Of a stretch of 31,279 nt of DNA, positions 1 through 8,677 are shown piece by piece; the stretch's first letter is position 1, and each line of letters opens with the position of its first letter. The DNA is from Candidatus Villigracilis adiacens (GTDB taxonomy: Bacteria; Chloroflexota; Anaerolineae; Anaerolineales; Villigracilaceae). The notes beneath the pieces were generated by a model that was not told the origin of the DNA, ran no database searches, and worked only from the letters and a program-made list of their open reading frames with translations. The position numbers and the translations under genes are program-made. The DNA is taken from contig JADJBU010000018.1 in assembly GCA_016703605.1 (NCBI GenBank), positions 1 to 31,279 on the forward strand, read 5' to 3'.

Positions 1-595
1 TGACGTTATACCCTGTATACGTCGTGTCATCGAAAGCGTAGACTTTGAGTCCTGCCTGCGGCAAATCATCTGTATTTCGGACTGTCACCACGAATGGGAT
101 CGTGGTTGAAATATCGATACTTTCACTTTCACATCCCGGAAGATCACAGTGGTTGCTCGTACCGCTCCAAAACTGCGTGCCATTCAGGTCCGCGCGGAAA
201 CGGTAGCTGCCCAGGGGCAGGGTGAAAACCGCCTCGCCGTTTTCGTCCGTTGTGACGTTGTACCCCGTATACGTCGCGTCATCGAAAGCGTAGACCTTGA
301 GTCCCGGCTGCGGTTCATCGCTGGTATTGAGTACGGTGACGGCAACCGGTTCCGTGACCGTGATTTCAGCATTGTCGCAATCGGGCACGTGACAATGATT
401 CGCGCTGTCGCTCCAGAAATGAGCCCCGTTCAAGTCTGCGCGAAAACGATAATCGTCCGTGGAAAGGGTAAAAGTGACCTGTCCATTTTCATCTGTCTGA
501 CCATGAATACCCGTATAGACAGTGTCATTGAAAACATAAGTGTTCAACCCTTCCTGGGGGATGTCATTTGTGTTTAGTACGGTCACTACCACATC
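1..595 (-). repeat. Tandem 246-252 bp repeat encoding 82-84-residue Cys-containing domains
   Basis: Two full copies and one partial copy are visible on the minus strand. Equivalent points fall at about 537, 291 and 39. Each copy follows V-T-V-x-N-T-x-D-x-P-Q-x-G-L, then Y-T-G, T-D-E-N-G, Y-R-F-R-A-D-L-N-G, F-W-S and N-H-C-x-x-P-x-C. The fold suggested is a carboxypeptidase-regulatory/prealbumin-like beta-sandwich with a conserved Cys pair, probably a cell-surface stalk. Confidence 0.75.
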
Positions 596-1657
596 CTGCG
601 GACCAGTGTCCGGGATGTTTATTCGTTCAAGCTTAAAGGATGACCAATCCATTTTCAGGTCGGAACTGCCTGTATCCCACGAACGCCCGATCAAACCGAC
701 ATAGACCGGCGGGCGCGAATAGCTTTGCGTTGAGAGGAATGTCCAATCGGCGTCGCCGTCGCTCTTGTAGTAAAACGTATAATTTTCGCCGTCCTTTACC
801 AAACGCAGGGTGACCGGCAGACTCTCGAAATACTCGAAGGATGAACTCAAGTCGCCCAGCATGAAGTTGCGCAAATAACCGTCGTCCACCATGCCGAACC
901 AGATTTGATCGTATTGATCAAAGCCGACTTCCAATGCAGCCCAATAACCCGCATCCGGCGCGGCAGTGATGGCTTCGAGCCGGGCTTCGATCGCCCAATC
1001 GCCATTGCCCATGTCTGTGCGGCGGAGTTGGGGGGCAAAATTTTCCCCCACCCAATGCTCATAATATTGACCAGCCGGGAGACTCATTTGGAACGACCCG
1101 GGGACTTCGCTCAATGAATAGGTGGGACCAGCCTGTGGGACGTACCATTCCCAATTTGCATCCAATTGCGGTCCATCAAATTCATCAATTACGATCTCAT
1201 CCCCAGGAGGCAGAGTCGGCGTCGGTGTGGGAGGGGCTGGGGTGGGGGTTGGAGGAATCGTTTTGACTATCGTATATGTTTCACCAATCGTGTATGGAAT
1301 CCCAATCAGCGGGTTCCCGGTTGGGTCGGCGATATCTGTAGTGCTGGGGATGTCCAACCGAATTGTGCCATCCCCTGTGCCGGTATTGACCCAGACTGTA
1401 TAGACCGCCTCACTGCCGCCGATGTTATCTATGAACGCATCGGAAACACCGCTCGTTGAGAGCACAAAATCACTGAGGTCCACATTTTCCACTGGTTCAG
1501 AAAACGTAACCGTAAAATCCACGCCTTCTGCGTTTGTCGGGTTGGCGGAGTTGCGGGTAATTGATTGGACAGAAGGCGAGCCGGTATCCACATATTCAAA
1601 TGCGCCCAGGTCAAGGTTGGGTATGCCGTCCCCATCGCCGTCAATCAGGAATTCATG
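1..1657 (-). pseudogene. C-terminal piece: Ig-like, P/T linker, ConA-like domain and Cys-containing repeats; open at window edge
   Basis: From about 1657 down to base 1 the minus strand is open in one frame. It reads: D-G-D-G-D-G-I-P and G-A-F-E-Y-V (end of the beta-helix region); an Ig-like segment with F-T-V-T-F-S-E-P-V; a Thr/Pro linker (about 1200-1260); a DUF1349/concanavalin-like domain (about 640-1190, with W-x-A-L-E-V-G-F-D and F-Y-Y-K-S-D-G-D); and tandem repeats of 82-84 residues. The gene continues to the left, so its true C-terminus is not visible. Confidence 0.65.
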
Positions 1658-3104
1658 CAATATGGTTGGAGTCACCAGCGTCAATGGCAGGCGAGCCGGA
1701 AGAAAGCCGGTAATCGCCATTCGCGGGGTTCGCGAACAATGGGTTCAAATCGAACAAATTATCATGTTCGTTTGAGTTCGCGCCTAAATTGCCGATTTTC
1801 CAGTTGCTGGGTGAGCAATCGCCGCCGTTGCAATCGTAGAACAGGTTATAAGCGTACTCGACCGTCCCATCGTTGGCTGAGGCAATATGGATCGGCGCGA
1901 TGTTTTGCCCGGCAAAGATGTTATTTCGGATCACGCCGGTGGAATTCGCGTTAGTAGAGATGGTAATTCCGTAATCGTCCCCGACAAATGTATTATTTTC
2001 AATCGTGTAGCTGGTGTTATCAGATACATATACTCCGCCCAAAGCATTGTTTTCAAAGATGATTCTTGAAATATTAACATTCTCTACACCGCCTTCTACC
2101 TCAATCGCATACCCTGAGCTATCTTGCAGCGTCAAACCGATGAGCGAGACATTATCTCCTGTAATTCTCAACAATGGTGCAGACGATGTTTGCAGAGATG
2201 GAGAAGCGAGTTTCAATGCTGATTGATTAGAAAAATTCTCTTCAGGGAGAATAGTAGCACCTGACCCAACAAGGGTAATACTTTCGTGGATGTTGAGGGT
2301 GCTCGAAATTTTATAGGTACCAGGCTCGAAAAAAACTACATCTCCTATTCCTACTAATGGAAGAATATCCATTGGGGATTCGGTTTTGTTAATTACCCAC
2401 AGCTTTCCCGAGTTATTCCAAGCAGAATTTAGATAAGAGTTTACACTTGAAACAATACTTCCATCTTCTATACCAATGCTATATTCTGCCAAATCCAAAT
2501 CATCACTATTGTTACCAAATGCTGAGTGATCAAAGTTCTGACTTCCAATTACTAAAAACTCATTGTCAATTAAAAAAGACTTAGCATGCAATCCTGGGGG
2601 CGAACTCGTTATCCCTCCTGGTGTATAGTATCTCACCACATCCCAGTAAGCTTGATTGCCACCTGCAAGATAATACCTAGTTATGAAGTTGAACAGAGAA
2701 GGTGAATTGTAGAATATATTAACTGGGTCGCGCGAAACAAGGATATGAATATCTGAATCAGGTGCAACTTCAAGAAGAGCATCTGCATATTCTAATAATC
2801 CAAACTCTTTATAACCGGGAACTTCCACTCCCGGAGATTCAGGAATAATGGGGGTACTCAACCCGATTTTGAAGGACAAACACTTCATTGTTAGCGGATT
2901 CAATTGCATTTTTATAGCAATATCGGCGTTTATCGTAATGGTCTCGATACAATGGCAGGGCAATATCGTCTCCTTTTGGGAGAAATATCCAATGTCGAGG
3001 GTTTTCTGCCTCTGTATCATGGCAATTGCCCAAATCCATCGTATCGAATCCTGAGGCGTCTTCTCCGGTGCATAAAATTTCGCTGCCTTCCCATAAAGAG
3101 TCAA
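1653..3104 (-). pseudogene. Second HKD motif and parallel beta-helix piece
   Basis: The meaningful part starts near 2860, because the first 80 or so codons are a shadow of the previous piece. It contains the second HKD motif H-A-K-S-F-L-I-D, followed by G-S-Q-N-F-D, which completes a two-motif PLD active site. After it comes a right-handed beta-helix with periodic N-x-I/F and N-N turns (I-E-N-N-T-F-V-G, I-R-N-N-I-F-A-G), closing with S-P-A-I-D-A-G-D, the usual last rung before such domains end. A stop at 1653 cuts the frame, while the frame shifted by one base continues with F-L-I-D-G-D-G-D-G. Confidence 0.7.
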
Positions 3105-3276
3105 AAACTGCCATTCCGTTGGCGGCGATTGGACCAGAAACTTCTATTCCTAAATCGTGGTTTTTTGCCTCATTATCAACGGTTTGAAATCCGTATTGAG
3201 GATGATAGCCCGAAACAATCATTCGATTATTATCTACTACCATCAACTTGACATGGCTGTGAATGCCTGGCGGCAA
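2839..3276 (-). pseudogene. PLD-like domain piece 2 with first HKD motif
   Basis: The sequence H-V-K-L-M-V-V-D at the start of this piece is the first HxKxxxxD catalytic motif of the phospholipase D superfamily, followed by the usual G-x-H-P turn. The remaining text continues the domain up to N-E-V-F-V-L-Q-N-R. The frame breaks near 2855, and the second half of the domain continues in another frame. The catalytic motif itself is intact, so the decay is probably recent. Confidence 0.7.
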
Positions 3277-3605
3277 CCTGAGCCGCGACCAAATTCATAC
3301 AAAGCTACTTCGACTTTCCACGCGCTTCCATTTGGTAAGGCCTCGTAGATTGGTATATCAAGATTTTGCAACTGTTCTAAAACAACAAATCTTAAGTCAG
3401 TAAAAGGATGAAAAGAATCAAAACCCGCAGTGTTAAATTGCACACCCAATAAAATACGAACTTTCATGCCATGCGGATATGTAATTCCGCCTCCTGCGGC
3501 TGTAACATCCCCATAAAGTCGTTGTATACCTGATAACACCTCTTCACCAGGAACGGGCGATTCTGAGTCATTATCTTTATCCCAAAACATTACAGTAAAT
3601 GCCAC
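3243..3605 (-). pseudogene. PLD-like domain piece 1
   Basis: This piece holds the N-terminal half of a phospholipase-D-like domain, before the first HKD motif, with the strand F-T-V-M-F-W-D-K-D and a segment V-R-I-L-L-G-V-Q-F-N. The frame actually opens upstream of the first Met, joining the previous piece at about 3640. It is lost near 3280, just before the first HKD motif, which lies in the overlapping next frame. Confidence 0.65.
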
Positions 3606-3625
3606 TTCGTTATTTGCAGAGCTTG

Positions 3626-4339
3626 CTAGGTCTGCCCACTCCTAAAAGCCTCAACTCCGTTTTTCTCCGGCACATAAATCACTTTTTCTACCTGGTTTTT
3701 GCAATAGTACAACGATGAAACATTGGCGCCTATTAGTTTTTGTAGAACCGCCCGTCCCGCCGTACTCGTTGGCATAATGTATTCATTATTTTCACCCTTA
3801 CAGGTATAGGAGTAGGAGTAGTAGGTTTCTGCATCCCAATCGCGGGTGTCATGCCAGATCACATGCACATTGCCGTTGTTATCCGCCGCTGCATCGGGCT
3901 GGGCTTCACCGCCAATGCTGTGATTTACCCCTTCGGGTTCAGACCAGCTGCCAGATTCGTTTTTGCTTACATAGACCTGCCCGCCTTCCACCCAAAAGAC
4001 GTGTGGAATTCCATTCGAATCCACTACAATGGGTGACCCGCCGGTACAGGAGGCTGTAGGGATATTTTCGAGGCTTTGCCCGGCGCTATTCCAATACTTC
4101 AAATCCCCGTTCGAGGCGCAAATAGTGACGTGTGTCTGCCCGCTGGAGTCTACAAATAGGTCGGCATATCCCCCACTGGTTGCTATTAGCATAGGTGTTG
4201 ACCATGAAGCGCTTGTAAATTGACTATAGTATATTTCTTCCACCCCGTTGTACGAAGACAGGAATGCCAGACCGAAACCATTACCGTCCCCCGCTACCCG
4301 GTGATGCCCAATGAGCCGGAGTCGGTTTAGCCCGCCCAT
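3626..4339 (-). pseudogene. Propeller piece 2 and start of PLD-like domain
   Basis: Three more blade motifs are visible (L-F-V-D-S-S-G-Q-T-H-V, I-V-V-D-S-N-G-I-P-H-V-F-W, A-A-D-N-N-G-N-V-H-V-I-W-H-D). After the propeller the text changes to a fold resembling the start of a phospholipase-D-like domain (V-I-Y-V-P-E-K-N-G-V-E-A-F). A one-base shift near 3640 ends the frame just before the helix that continues in the next piece. Confidence 0.7.
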
Positions 4340-4737
4340 AGGCGCGCACCCGGTTCGGAATGTGGGAGGGGTGCGCCGACTTGCCAGGTGCTATATGGCT
4401 GGGTAATTTCCTCTGGCTCATAGACTCTCCAGACTACCATGATCTTGTCTGATTTGACGCTAATTGTGGGGGATTCACTGTGGATAGCCGGGCCCCCGTA
4501 ATTGCCGCACTTCCAAGTATTCGAAGGACCTGAAAGGCTGACAGGGACTGAGCAATTGGGTAATCCGTTACCAGCAATATTACAATTGCTATACATGATC
4601 TCTGAGTCAAATTCGAAATCATCATCTTCCTCCCCCCAAACAATGTGGGCGGCGCCGGAGCTATCCACTGCGATCTGTGGTCCTCCCGAACCGAAAGACG
4701 GGCTATTTGAGATATTGACTGAACGCGATAGCCTCAC
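4327..4737 (-). pseudogene. Propeller piece 1 (BNR/sialidase-like blades)
   Basis: This piece carries blade motifs of the form I-A-V-D-S-S-G-A-A-H-I-V-W, typical of BNR or exo-alpha-sialidase-like beta-propellers. The same frame extends upstream to about 4910 (S-I-A-I-D-S-A-G-N-I-H-M-V) but is interrupted by a TAG at 4792-4794, where a Tyr codon would fit. It ends in a premature stop at 4327, where the next frame takes over. No catalytic sialidase residues were recognised; such propellers often act only as binding scaffolds. Confidence 0.7.
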
Positions 4738-4894
4738 GCCATCCCAGTAGGCGTAATAGATCTCCCATTTGTTTCCTTCTACCGCTTCCGTCTATACCAT
4801 GTGTATGTTTCCAGCAGAGTCAATAGCAATGCTGGGGTCTACGGAAGATATAATCAGTATCTGAGATATTGAAGGCGGGCCAGATTGATTCGAG

Positions 4895-5209
4895 TCAGAG
4901 GTCGCTTCTTGCAATGGCTTGGAAAGGAGCAACCTGTCGTTCTGCCTCCTGCAGTTGAAGTGGGGTCTCTTCCATAAAGGCAGTCGGGGTGATCGAAGGG
5001 AAGAAAAGGCTCTCCTCAGTCATTGCTGTCGGGGTTGCTGATGGAGGTTCTTCTGTTTCCGCGCCAGGCGTGCCTGTCGGCGTCGCTGTTGGAATGGAAG
5101 GTGTTCCCTCTTGTGCAGACACTGATGGCAAGGTGATGCTGAAGCTAACAAAAAGGGAAGTGACCAAAATAATAAACAGCCACTTGATTGCATCATTTGT
5201 TTGTTTCAT
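4895..5209 (-). pseudogene. N-terminal piece: signal peptide and Thr/Pro-rich linker
   Basis: This 104-residue piece opens the broken large gene. It starts with a lysine-containing N-terminus and a hydrophobic stretch (about residues 10-30) ending V-S-A-Q-E, a typical signal peptide with a likely cut after V-S-A. A low-complexity linker follows with repeated T-P-T and S-I-T-P-T-A-F motifs, common in exported Chloroflexota proteins. The reading frame is lost near 4915. The next frame continues sensibly as E-A-T-S-D-S-N-Q-S-G. The 5' end has a GGAGGAAT ribosome site seven bases before the ATG. Confidence 0.7.
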
Positions 5210-5292
5210 AAGATTCCTCCAGGTTGTATATTTTTCATTACGAAACAGCTAGCCGTGATAACGCCAATTATCTACCCCACAATTTGACCCTA

Positions 5293-6243
5293 TTATGGCT
5301 CCACTGGTATTCGCAGTTTAAGAACAGGTTTAGGAATAAGATAATAAGAACCGAGGAAAGGAGAACTAAATAAAAAAGGTTCAACTTCCTGAACAACAAG
5401 CCCGGATTCGTCATAGTACCATCCCTTGAAATAATCTTTAAGAGAATAGTTTCTACCGGCATATTGGGGTGTCATTATGATTGAGCCCGTCTTTATCTCA
5501 TAAACCCCGTCGGACTTGACAGTATATTTGCCTGTCGGTGAAGGCACATCAGTATATTCAAGTGACAAATCAATAGTTATGTAGTTCAGCCCAAGATTCT
5601 GCATTAGCTCGTCAAGTCGAGCCCCATCTTGATGGGGCTCACTTGGAATACCCAATGAAAATTCAGAAAATATTACACCCTTTCCTGGTTGCTGTCGAAA
5701 ATTAGATGGCAATGCAATTAGTGTATTCTTTTCATGATTGATGTAAATATATTGGGCAGATAGAAAATAGGCATAATTATTAGGGTCAAATTCTCCACCT
5801 TCCAAGCGAGGAAGGATATCAAGGTCGAGTAATTCATACCTTTTTCCACTTATTAAGTCTAAAATGTAATGAGGTCGATAACTAGGCTCGCCAGGGTCAA
5901 CTAAACTTCCTTCTAGCCAAATTAATTCAGGGCTCAGAAAGACTCCTTCATTTAGTAAAAGTGGGTCATCAGGGAGTCTTCTTTTTTCTCCGTTTCGTAA
6001 ATTCAACAAATATATTTTCCCTGTTCTTCCTTCATAAACGAACACAACCTCCCCACCCGGTACACCGCGCGCTACAGGTCTTTTACACGCGGAAACAAGC
6101 ACCTTGGTGTGGGGAGGGCGGAAAATATCTTCTTTGAGGCACAACGTAACGAACAGCAAGTTTGGGAAGTTGCAACAAAGCAATATAAAAAGGAGCGCCC
6201 CCAGCGCGTATCGAAGCGGTTTGTTCTCTTTGAGCCTCTTCAT
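5293..6243 (-). CDS. Membrane-anchored hypothetical protein
   Basis: A 316-residue protein with a basic start and one hydrophobic segment (about residues 11-34, with two adjacent Cys) that anchors it as an uncleaved signal or membrane segment. The rest is predicted to be extracytoplasmic and rich in beta-strands. Phrases such as G-K-I-Y-L-L-N-L-R-N-G and H-Y-I-L-D-L-I-S-G-K-R-Y recall TolB/WD-like propellers that display stored settings, but I recognise no family. The start is supported by a GGGAGGT ribosome site eight bases upstream. It lies between the broken surface gene and the palindrome-rich gap at 6244-6631. Function unknown. Confidence 0.7.
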   Translation of the reverse strand: MKRLKENKPLRYALGALLFILLCCNFPNLLFVTLCLKEDIFRPPHTKVLVSACKRPVARGVPGGEVVFVYEGRTGKIYLLNLRNGEKRRLPDDPLLLNEGVFLSPELIWLEGSLVDPGEPSYRPHYILDLISGKRYELLDLDILPRLEGGEFDPNNYAYFLSAQYIYINHEKNTLIALPSNFRQQPGKGVIFSEFSLGIPSEPHQDGARLDELMQNLGLNYITIDLSLEYTDVPSPTGKYTVKSDGVYEIKTGSIIMTPQYAGRNYSLKDYFKGWYYDESGLVVQEVEPFLFSSPFLGSYYLIPKPVLKLRIPVEP

Positions 6244-6631
6244 TCTTTACCTCCCATTCAATTCCATGCTTCCTTTGGCGGTTTGCGAAACATATTTCCA
6301 CTCCTTTTTGTTGGGTTTATGGTAGCAAAATTCAGCATCGAAGTCAACGACGAATGTCACGAATTTTTCTTGGGCATTCCCCATAGTCGGGTCATGCAAA
6401 TTTATCGGGAGAATTGCTGGAGTTCAATGTAATTAAGCTTCTGAATATTCTTTACAGTTATATATCACCCTGAGCCTGAGTTCAGGGTGATATGTTGTAA
6501 GGTAACTTGTGAGACTTTGAATTGTGTGAGTAAGACCATACCGCACTCGGTCACACGCGTACCTGCGTTCGGTGCAGGCAAATTGCGTGGCGCAAGGCGC
6601 TAGCGGAAACCGCAATTTGTGACCGTGGGTA
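6244..6631. other. Gene-free stretch with two palindromic structures
   Basis: No convincing coding sequence was found here. A 12-bp perfect inverted repeat (6462-6473 with 6482-6493, ATATCACCCTGA type) could fold into a hairpin but lacks a T tract. A second, nested structure spans 6548-6625: CGGTCACA pairs with TGTGACCG, and inside it CAAATTGCG (6579) pairs with CGCAATTTG (6611). The upstream region of the 5293-6243 gene lies at 6244-6310. Confidence 0.5.
6462..6493. repeat. Perfect 12-bp inverted repeat hairpin
   Basis: ATATCACCCTGA at 6462-6473 pairs perfectly with TCAGGGTGATAT at 6482-6493 across an eight-base loop. The CACCCTGA core resembles the ends of the dispersed palindromes at 22013 and 23035, so it may be a short member of that family. 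Confidence 0.6.
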
Positions 6632-6871
6632 TTATATAAACAATTCCATTTTCTTTTTTCGCGGAAGAGCCTTGATGGCTCTCTCTCGTTTTAATGCCGC
6701 GATCTTATCCGTCTGCTCTTCCAGGTAGACTAACTTCACCGGGCGGCGGGTCTTGGTGTAGCGCGCGCCTTTCCCCTTATTGTGCTGCGCTATCCTTCGT
6801 TCCGGGTCGTTTGTCCAACCGGTATAAAACGTCCCGTCTGAACATTCGAGGATGTAACAATAGAACCTCAT
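6632..6871 (-). CDS. GIY-YIG nuclease domain protein (YhbQ/UPF0213-like)
   Basis: A 79-residue single-domain protein. The family signature is clear: Y-C-Y-I-L-E-C at the start as the GIY equivalent, then T-F-Y-T-G-W-T as the YIG equivalent, followed by the conserved N-D-P-E-R-R-I-A-Q-H-N-x-G-K-G-A-R-Y-T motif with the catalytic Arg. The C-terminal K-R-E-R-A-I-K and basic tail match small standalone GIY-YIG proteins of the YhbQ type. The family has nuclease activity but its biological role is poorly known. It lies 36 bases downstream of the tyrA-like gene in the same direction and is probably cotranscribed. Confidence 0.88.
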   Translation of the reverse strand: MRFYCYILECSDGTFYTGWTNDPERRIAQHNKGKGARYTKTRRPVKLVYLEEQTDKIAALKRERAIKALPRKKKMELFI

Positions 6872-6907
6872 CCTTGTATCTAATCACCAATTTCCCAATT
6901 CACCAGC

Positions 6908-7894
6908 CTACCCATCCTTCGGTCTGCCCATCTTCCCCAGTTTCGAGCCCAACAAGGTTTCCATCATCGATGGACGCTCGACCTTTTCATCCGGCATTTG
7001 GGTCCATTCGGCTTTGTTGCGCTCCAACAGCCAGTTGATGCGCCCGTTCAAGGCGGAGGAAAGCCGTTTGCGGAAAGAATCCTCGTTCTCTTCGAGATCG
7101 TCGCGCAGGTCGATCAAGGCGTTGATGAAGTTGTTAAGCGAACGGATGGTGTTCTCGCGGTTATGGATCGTCGCCATGCCCAGCGCCTCTACCCCGTCTG
7201 AATCTGCCAATGCGGCTGTAGCGGCATAAAAGTTGCGGCTGGCGGTTTTGCGCAGGTCGCTCCAACCGGGTTGACCGATGGTCGCATTCAACAGAGCGGC
7301 TGAGATCAACTGCGGTAAAAGATGGACACTGGTCATCAACCCATCGGATTCGACAAAATCCGTCAGCACAGGTGTGGCGCCCAATAGGTCGATCAAATCT
7401 GATACGAGCTTCACCGCTTCACCGGGGACACCGGGAGGAGTTGAAACGAGGAAAACGCCCTTCGTGAACAGGTCAGCCCGGGCGGAGTCCAGACCCGTTT
7501 CCGTCCCGGCCAGATGCTTCGCCCCAATGGCGGGGGCAATCCCCACATAATGGGCAGTCTCAGGCAAAAATTCCCGAGCCCACTTCACAACCTCCGCTTT
7601 GACGGGAGCCGTATCCACCACCACCACATCCTTGCGGAGGTCCTGCGCAATGTAGCGGAAGGTATCGCGGATTTCCGAAATCGGCAGGGCAAGGAGCACC
7701 AAGTCTGCGTTCTCAACCGAAGCCGGCAGGTTATGGTTGGTCTGGTCCACCGCGCCGAGTTTTTTCGCGCGTTGTTCGTTGCCGATCTCTTTGTCGTGAC
7801 CCGTGGTGACGACCTTGTCCTTGTGCGCCGCCAGCGCCAGCCCCACCGAAGCGCCGATCTGCCCCAAGCCGATAATTGTGATTTTTACAGGCAT
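6908..7894 (-). CDS. tyrA: Prephenate dehydrogenase-like protein (TyrA family)
   Basis: A 328-residue protein with an N-terminal NAD(P)-binding Rossmann fold (G-L-G-Q-I-G-A-S-V-G, residues 9-18) and the helical C-terminal dimerisation domain of prephenate/arogenate dehydrogenases. The family oxidatively decarboxylates prephenate (or arogenate) in tyrosine synthesis in the cytoplasm. V-V-V-D-T-A-P-V-K and G-A-K-H-L-A-G-T-E-T-G are recognisable. The usual substrate-binding H-P-M-A-G is changed to K-H-L-A-G with A-P-A-I-G before it, so the exact substrate is less certain. A GAGGTTG ribosome site precedes the ATG, and a TATAAT-like element lies at 7923-7928. No other aromatic-pathway gene is nearby. 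Confidence 0.82.
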   Translation of the reverse strand: MPVKITIIGLGQIGASVGLALAAHKDKVVTTGHDKEIGNEQRAKKLGAVDQTNHNLPASVENADLVLLALPISEIRDTFRYIAQDLRKDVVVVDTAPVKAEVVKWAREFLPETAHYVGIAPAIGAKHLAGTETGLDSARADLFTKGVFLVSTPPGVPGEAVKLVSDLIDLLGATPVLTDFVESDGLMTSVHLLPQLISAALLNATIGQPGWSDLRKTASRNFYAATAALADSDGVEALGMATIHNRENTIRSLNNFINALIDLRDDLEENEDSFRKRLSSALNGRINWLLERNKAEWTQMPDEKVERPSMMETLLGSKLGKMGRPKDG

Positions 7895-7922
7895 TTCAAC
7901 CTCGAATTGTAGTTTTGACCGG

Positions 7923-7928
7923 ATTATA
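7923..7928 (-). promoter_or_regulatory. Putative -10 element upstream of tyrA-like gene
   Basis: TATAAT on the minus strand, 29 bases before the tyrA ATG. No good -35 element was recognised at the usual distance, so this rests on the -10 alone. Confidence 0.4.
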
Positions 7929-7953
7929 CCCGCCCCAACCCGTTAAAATACGA

Positions 7954-7978
7954 GAACCGCGGACGCCGACCGCGGTTC
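7954..7978. repeat. GC-rich inverted repeat in the divergent tyrA/ogt gap
   Basis: GAACCGCGG at 7954-7962 pairs perfectly with CCGCGGTTC at 7970-7978 over a seven-base loop. It sits between divergent genes, where a terminator is not expected. It may be an operator or part of a leader RNA. A purine-rich AGGAGGAG stretch follows on the plus strand, but no clear ORF begins there. Confidence 0.45.
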
Positions 7979-8054
7979 CCTTTGAAAGGAGGAGAAGAGA
8001 AATCACCTTACAGGGGCATTTTTATCATGGTTATCCGAAACCTACTTGACGCTA

Positions 8055-8076
8055 ACCCTACGATTACCCTACGATT
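8055..8076 (+). repeat. Two tandem 11-bp direct repeats upstream of the alkyltransferase gene
   Basis: ACCCTACGATT occurs twice without a gap (8055-8065 and 8066-8076), just after a TTGACG at 8046-8051. Two copies one helical turn apart next to a possible -35 box could bind a regulator. This is only a suggestion from position. Confidence 0.35.
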
Positions 8077-8139
8077 GTCGAACAATTAACCATTCTGTAA
8101 GCAGGTTTAGACTATTTTTATTGACAAAGGATTCCCTTC

Positions 8140-8664
8140 ATGACTTTACCCCCTTCCCGGCTTTACCTTGGCGAATTAACCGATTCTCCCCTTGGAAATT
8201 TTCGGCTCATCGCCTCAGACCTGGGCTTGGTTGCCCTCGAATGGGCGGATCGTCAGCCCAGGCTGGATGCCTACCTACGAAAGATCAAACTCACTCCCGG
8301 ACCGAATCAAAGGCGAATCACGCCATTTGCGAAGGAGTTGAAGGAGTACCTGGCTGGAAAGCGCACCGCCTTCACCATCCCCATCGACTGGACCTTCCTC
8401 ACCCCTTTCCAACGCGAAGCCCTGCAAGCCGTCTTTCGCATCCCATACGGGGAGACCCGCACTTATCTTGATATTGCCCGCGAGATCAACCGTCCGCGCG
8501 CCAGCCGCGCCGTGGGCGCCGCCAATGCCATGAACCCCATACCCATCATCGTTCCCTGTCACCGCCTCCTCGGCGTGGACGGCAAACTCCACGGCTACGG
8601 CGGCAAAGGCGGACTCGGCACGAAAGAATGGCTGTTAAGAATGGAAGGGGCGGTTATCGCGTGA
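8140..8664 (+). CDS. ogt: Methylated-DNA--protein-cysteine methyltransferase
   Basis: A 174-residue suicide DNA-repair protein that moves an alkyl group from O6-alkylguanine to its own cysteine. The active-site motif V-P-C-H-R is present (residues about 146-150), preceded by the DNA-binding helix R-A-S-R-A-V-G-A-A-N-A-M-N with the Arg finger, and P-Y-G-E-T-R-T-Y. The N-terminal part is a short alkyltransferase ribonuclease-like domain; no AdaA-like regulator domain is fused. The ATG has an AAAGGA ribosome site eight bases upstream. It heads a plus-strand run with the transporter genes (14-base gap). Confidence 0.93.
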   Translation: MTLPPSRLYLGELTDSPLGNFRLIASDLGLVALEWADRQPRLDAYLRKIKLTPGPNQRRITPFAKELKEYLAGKRTAFTIPIDWTFLTPFQREALQAVFRIPYGETRTYLDIAREINRPRASRAVGAANAMNPIPIIVPCHRLLGVDGKLHGYGGKGGLGTKEWLLRMEGAVIA

Positions 8665-8677
8665 TAAACTCAACCGC

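Larger units (their letters stand above)
1..5209 (-). pseudogene. Large exported multidomain protein (propeller, PLD, beta-helix, ConA-like, repeats), frame broken repeatedly; 3' end outside window
   Basis: Seven consecutive minus-strand coding pieces read as one protein of over 1,700 residues when joined: signal peptide and P/T linker, BNR-like propeller blades, a phospholipase-D-like domain, a right-handed beta-helix, an Ig-like segment, a P/T linker, a concanavalin-like domain and terminal repeats. The frame changes near 4915, 4330, 3640, 3280, 2855 and 1657, and a TAG stop sits in frame at 4792-4794. Protein similarity carries across each break; for example E-W-A-D-L-A-S-S reads directly into the next piece near 3640. 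The start at 5209 has a good GGAGGAAT ribosome site. Either this is a recently dead gene or the assembly contains indels here. Most other genes in the window are intact, which favours real decay. It was probably a surface or secreted protein; its substrate is unknown. Confidence 0.75.

Noticed and set aside
149..577. Plus-strand ORF of 142 residues
   Set aside because: It is antisense to the repeat domains, whose minus-strand frame shows clear domain conservation; its apparent repeats are only the mirror of them.
847..1062. Minus-strand ORF of 71 residues
   Set aside because: Lies in a different frame from the concanavalin-like domain that is continuous through this region.
7954..8040. Small RNA or riboswitch in the tyrA/ogt gap
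   Set aside because: One short hairpin and a purine-rich run only; no recognised aptamer structure.
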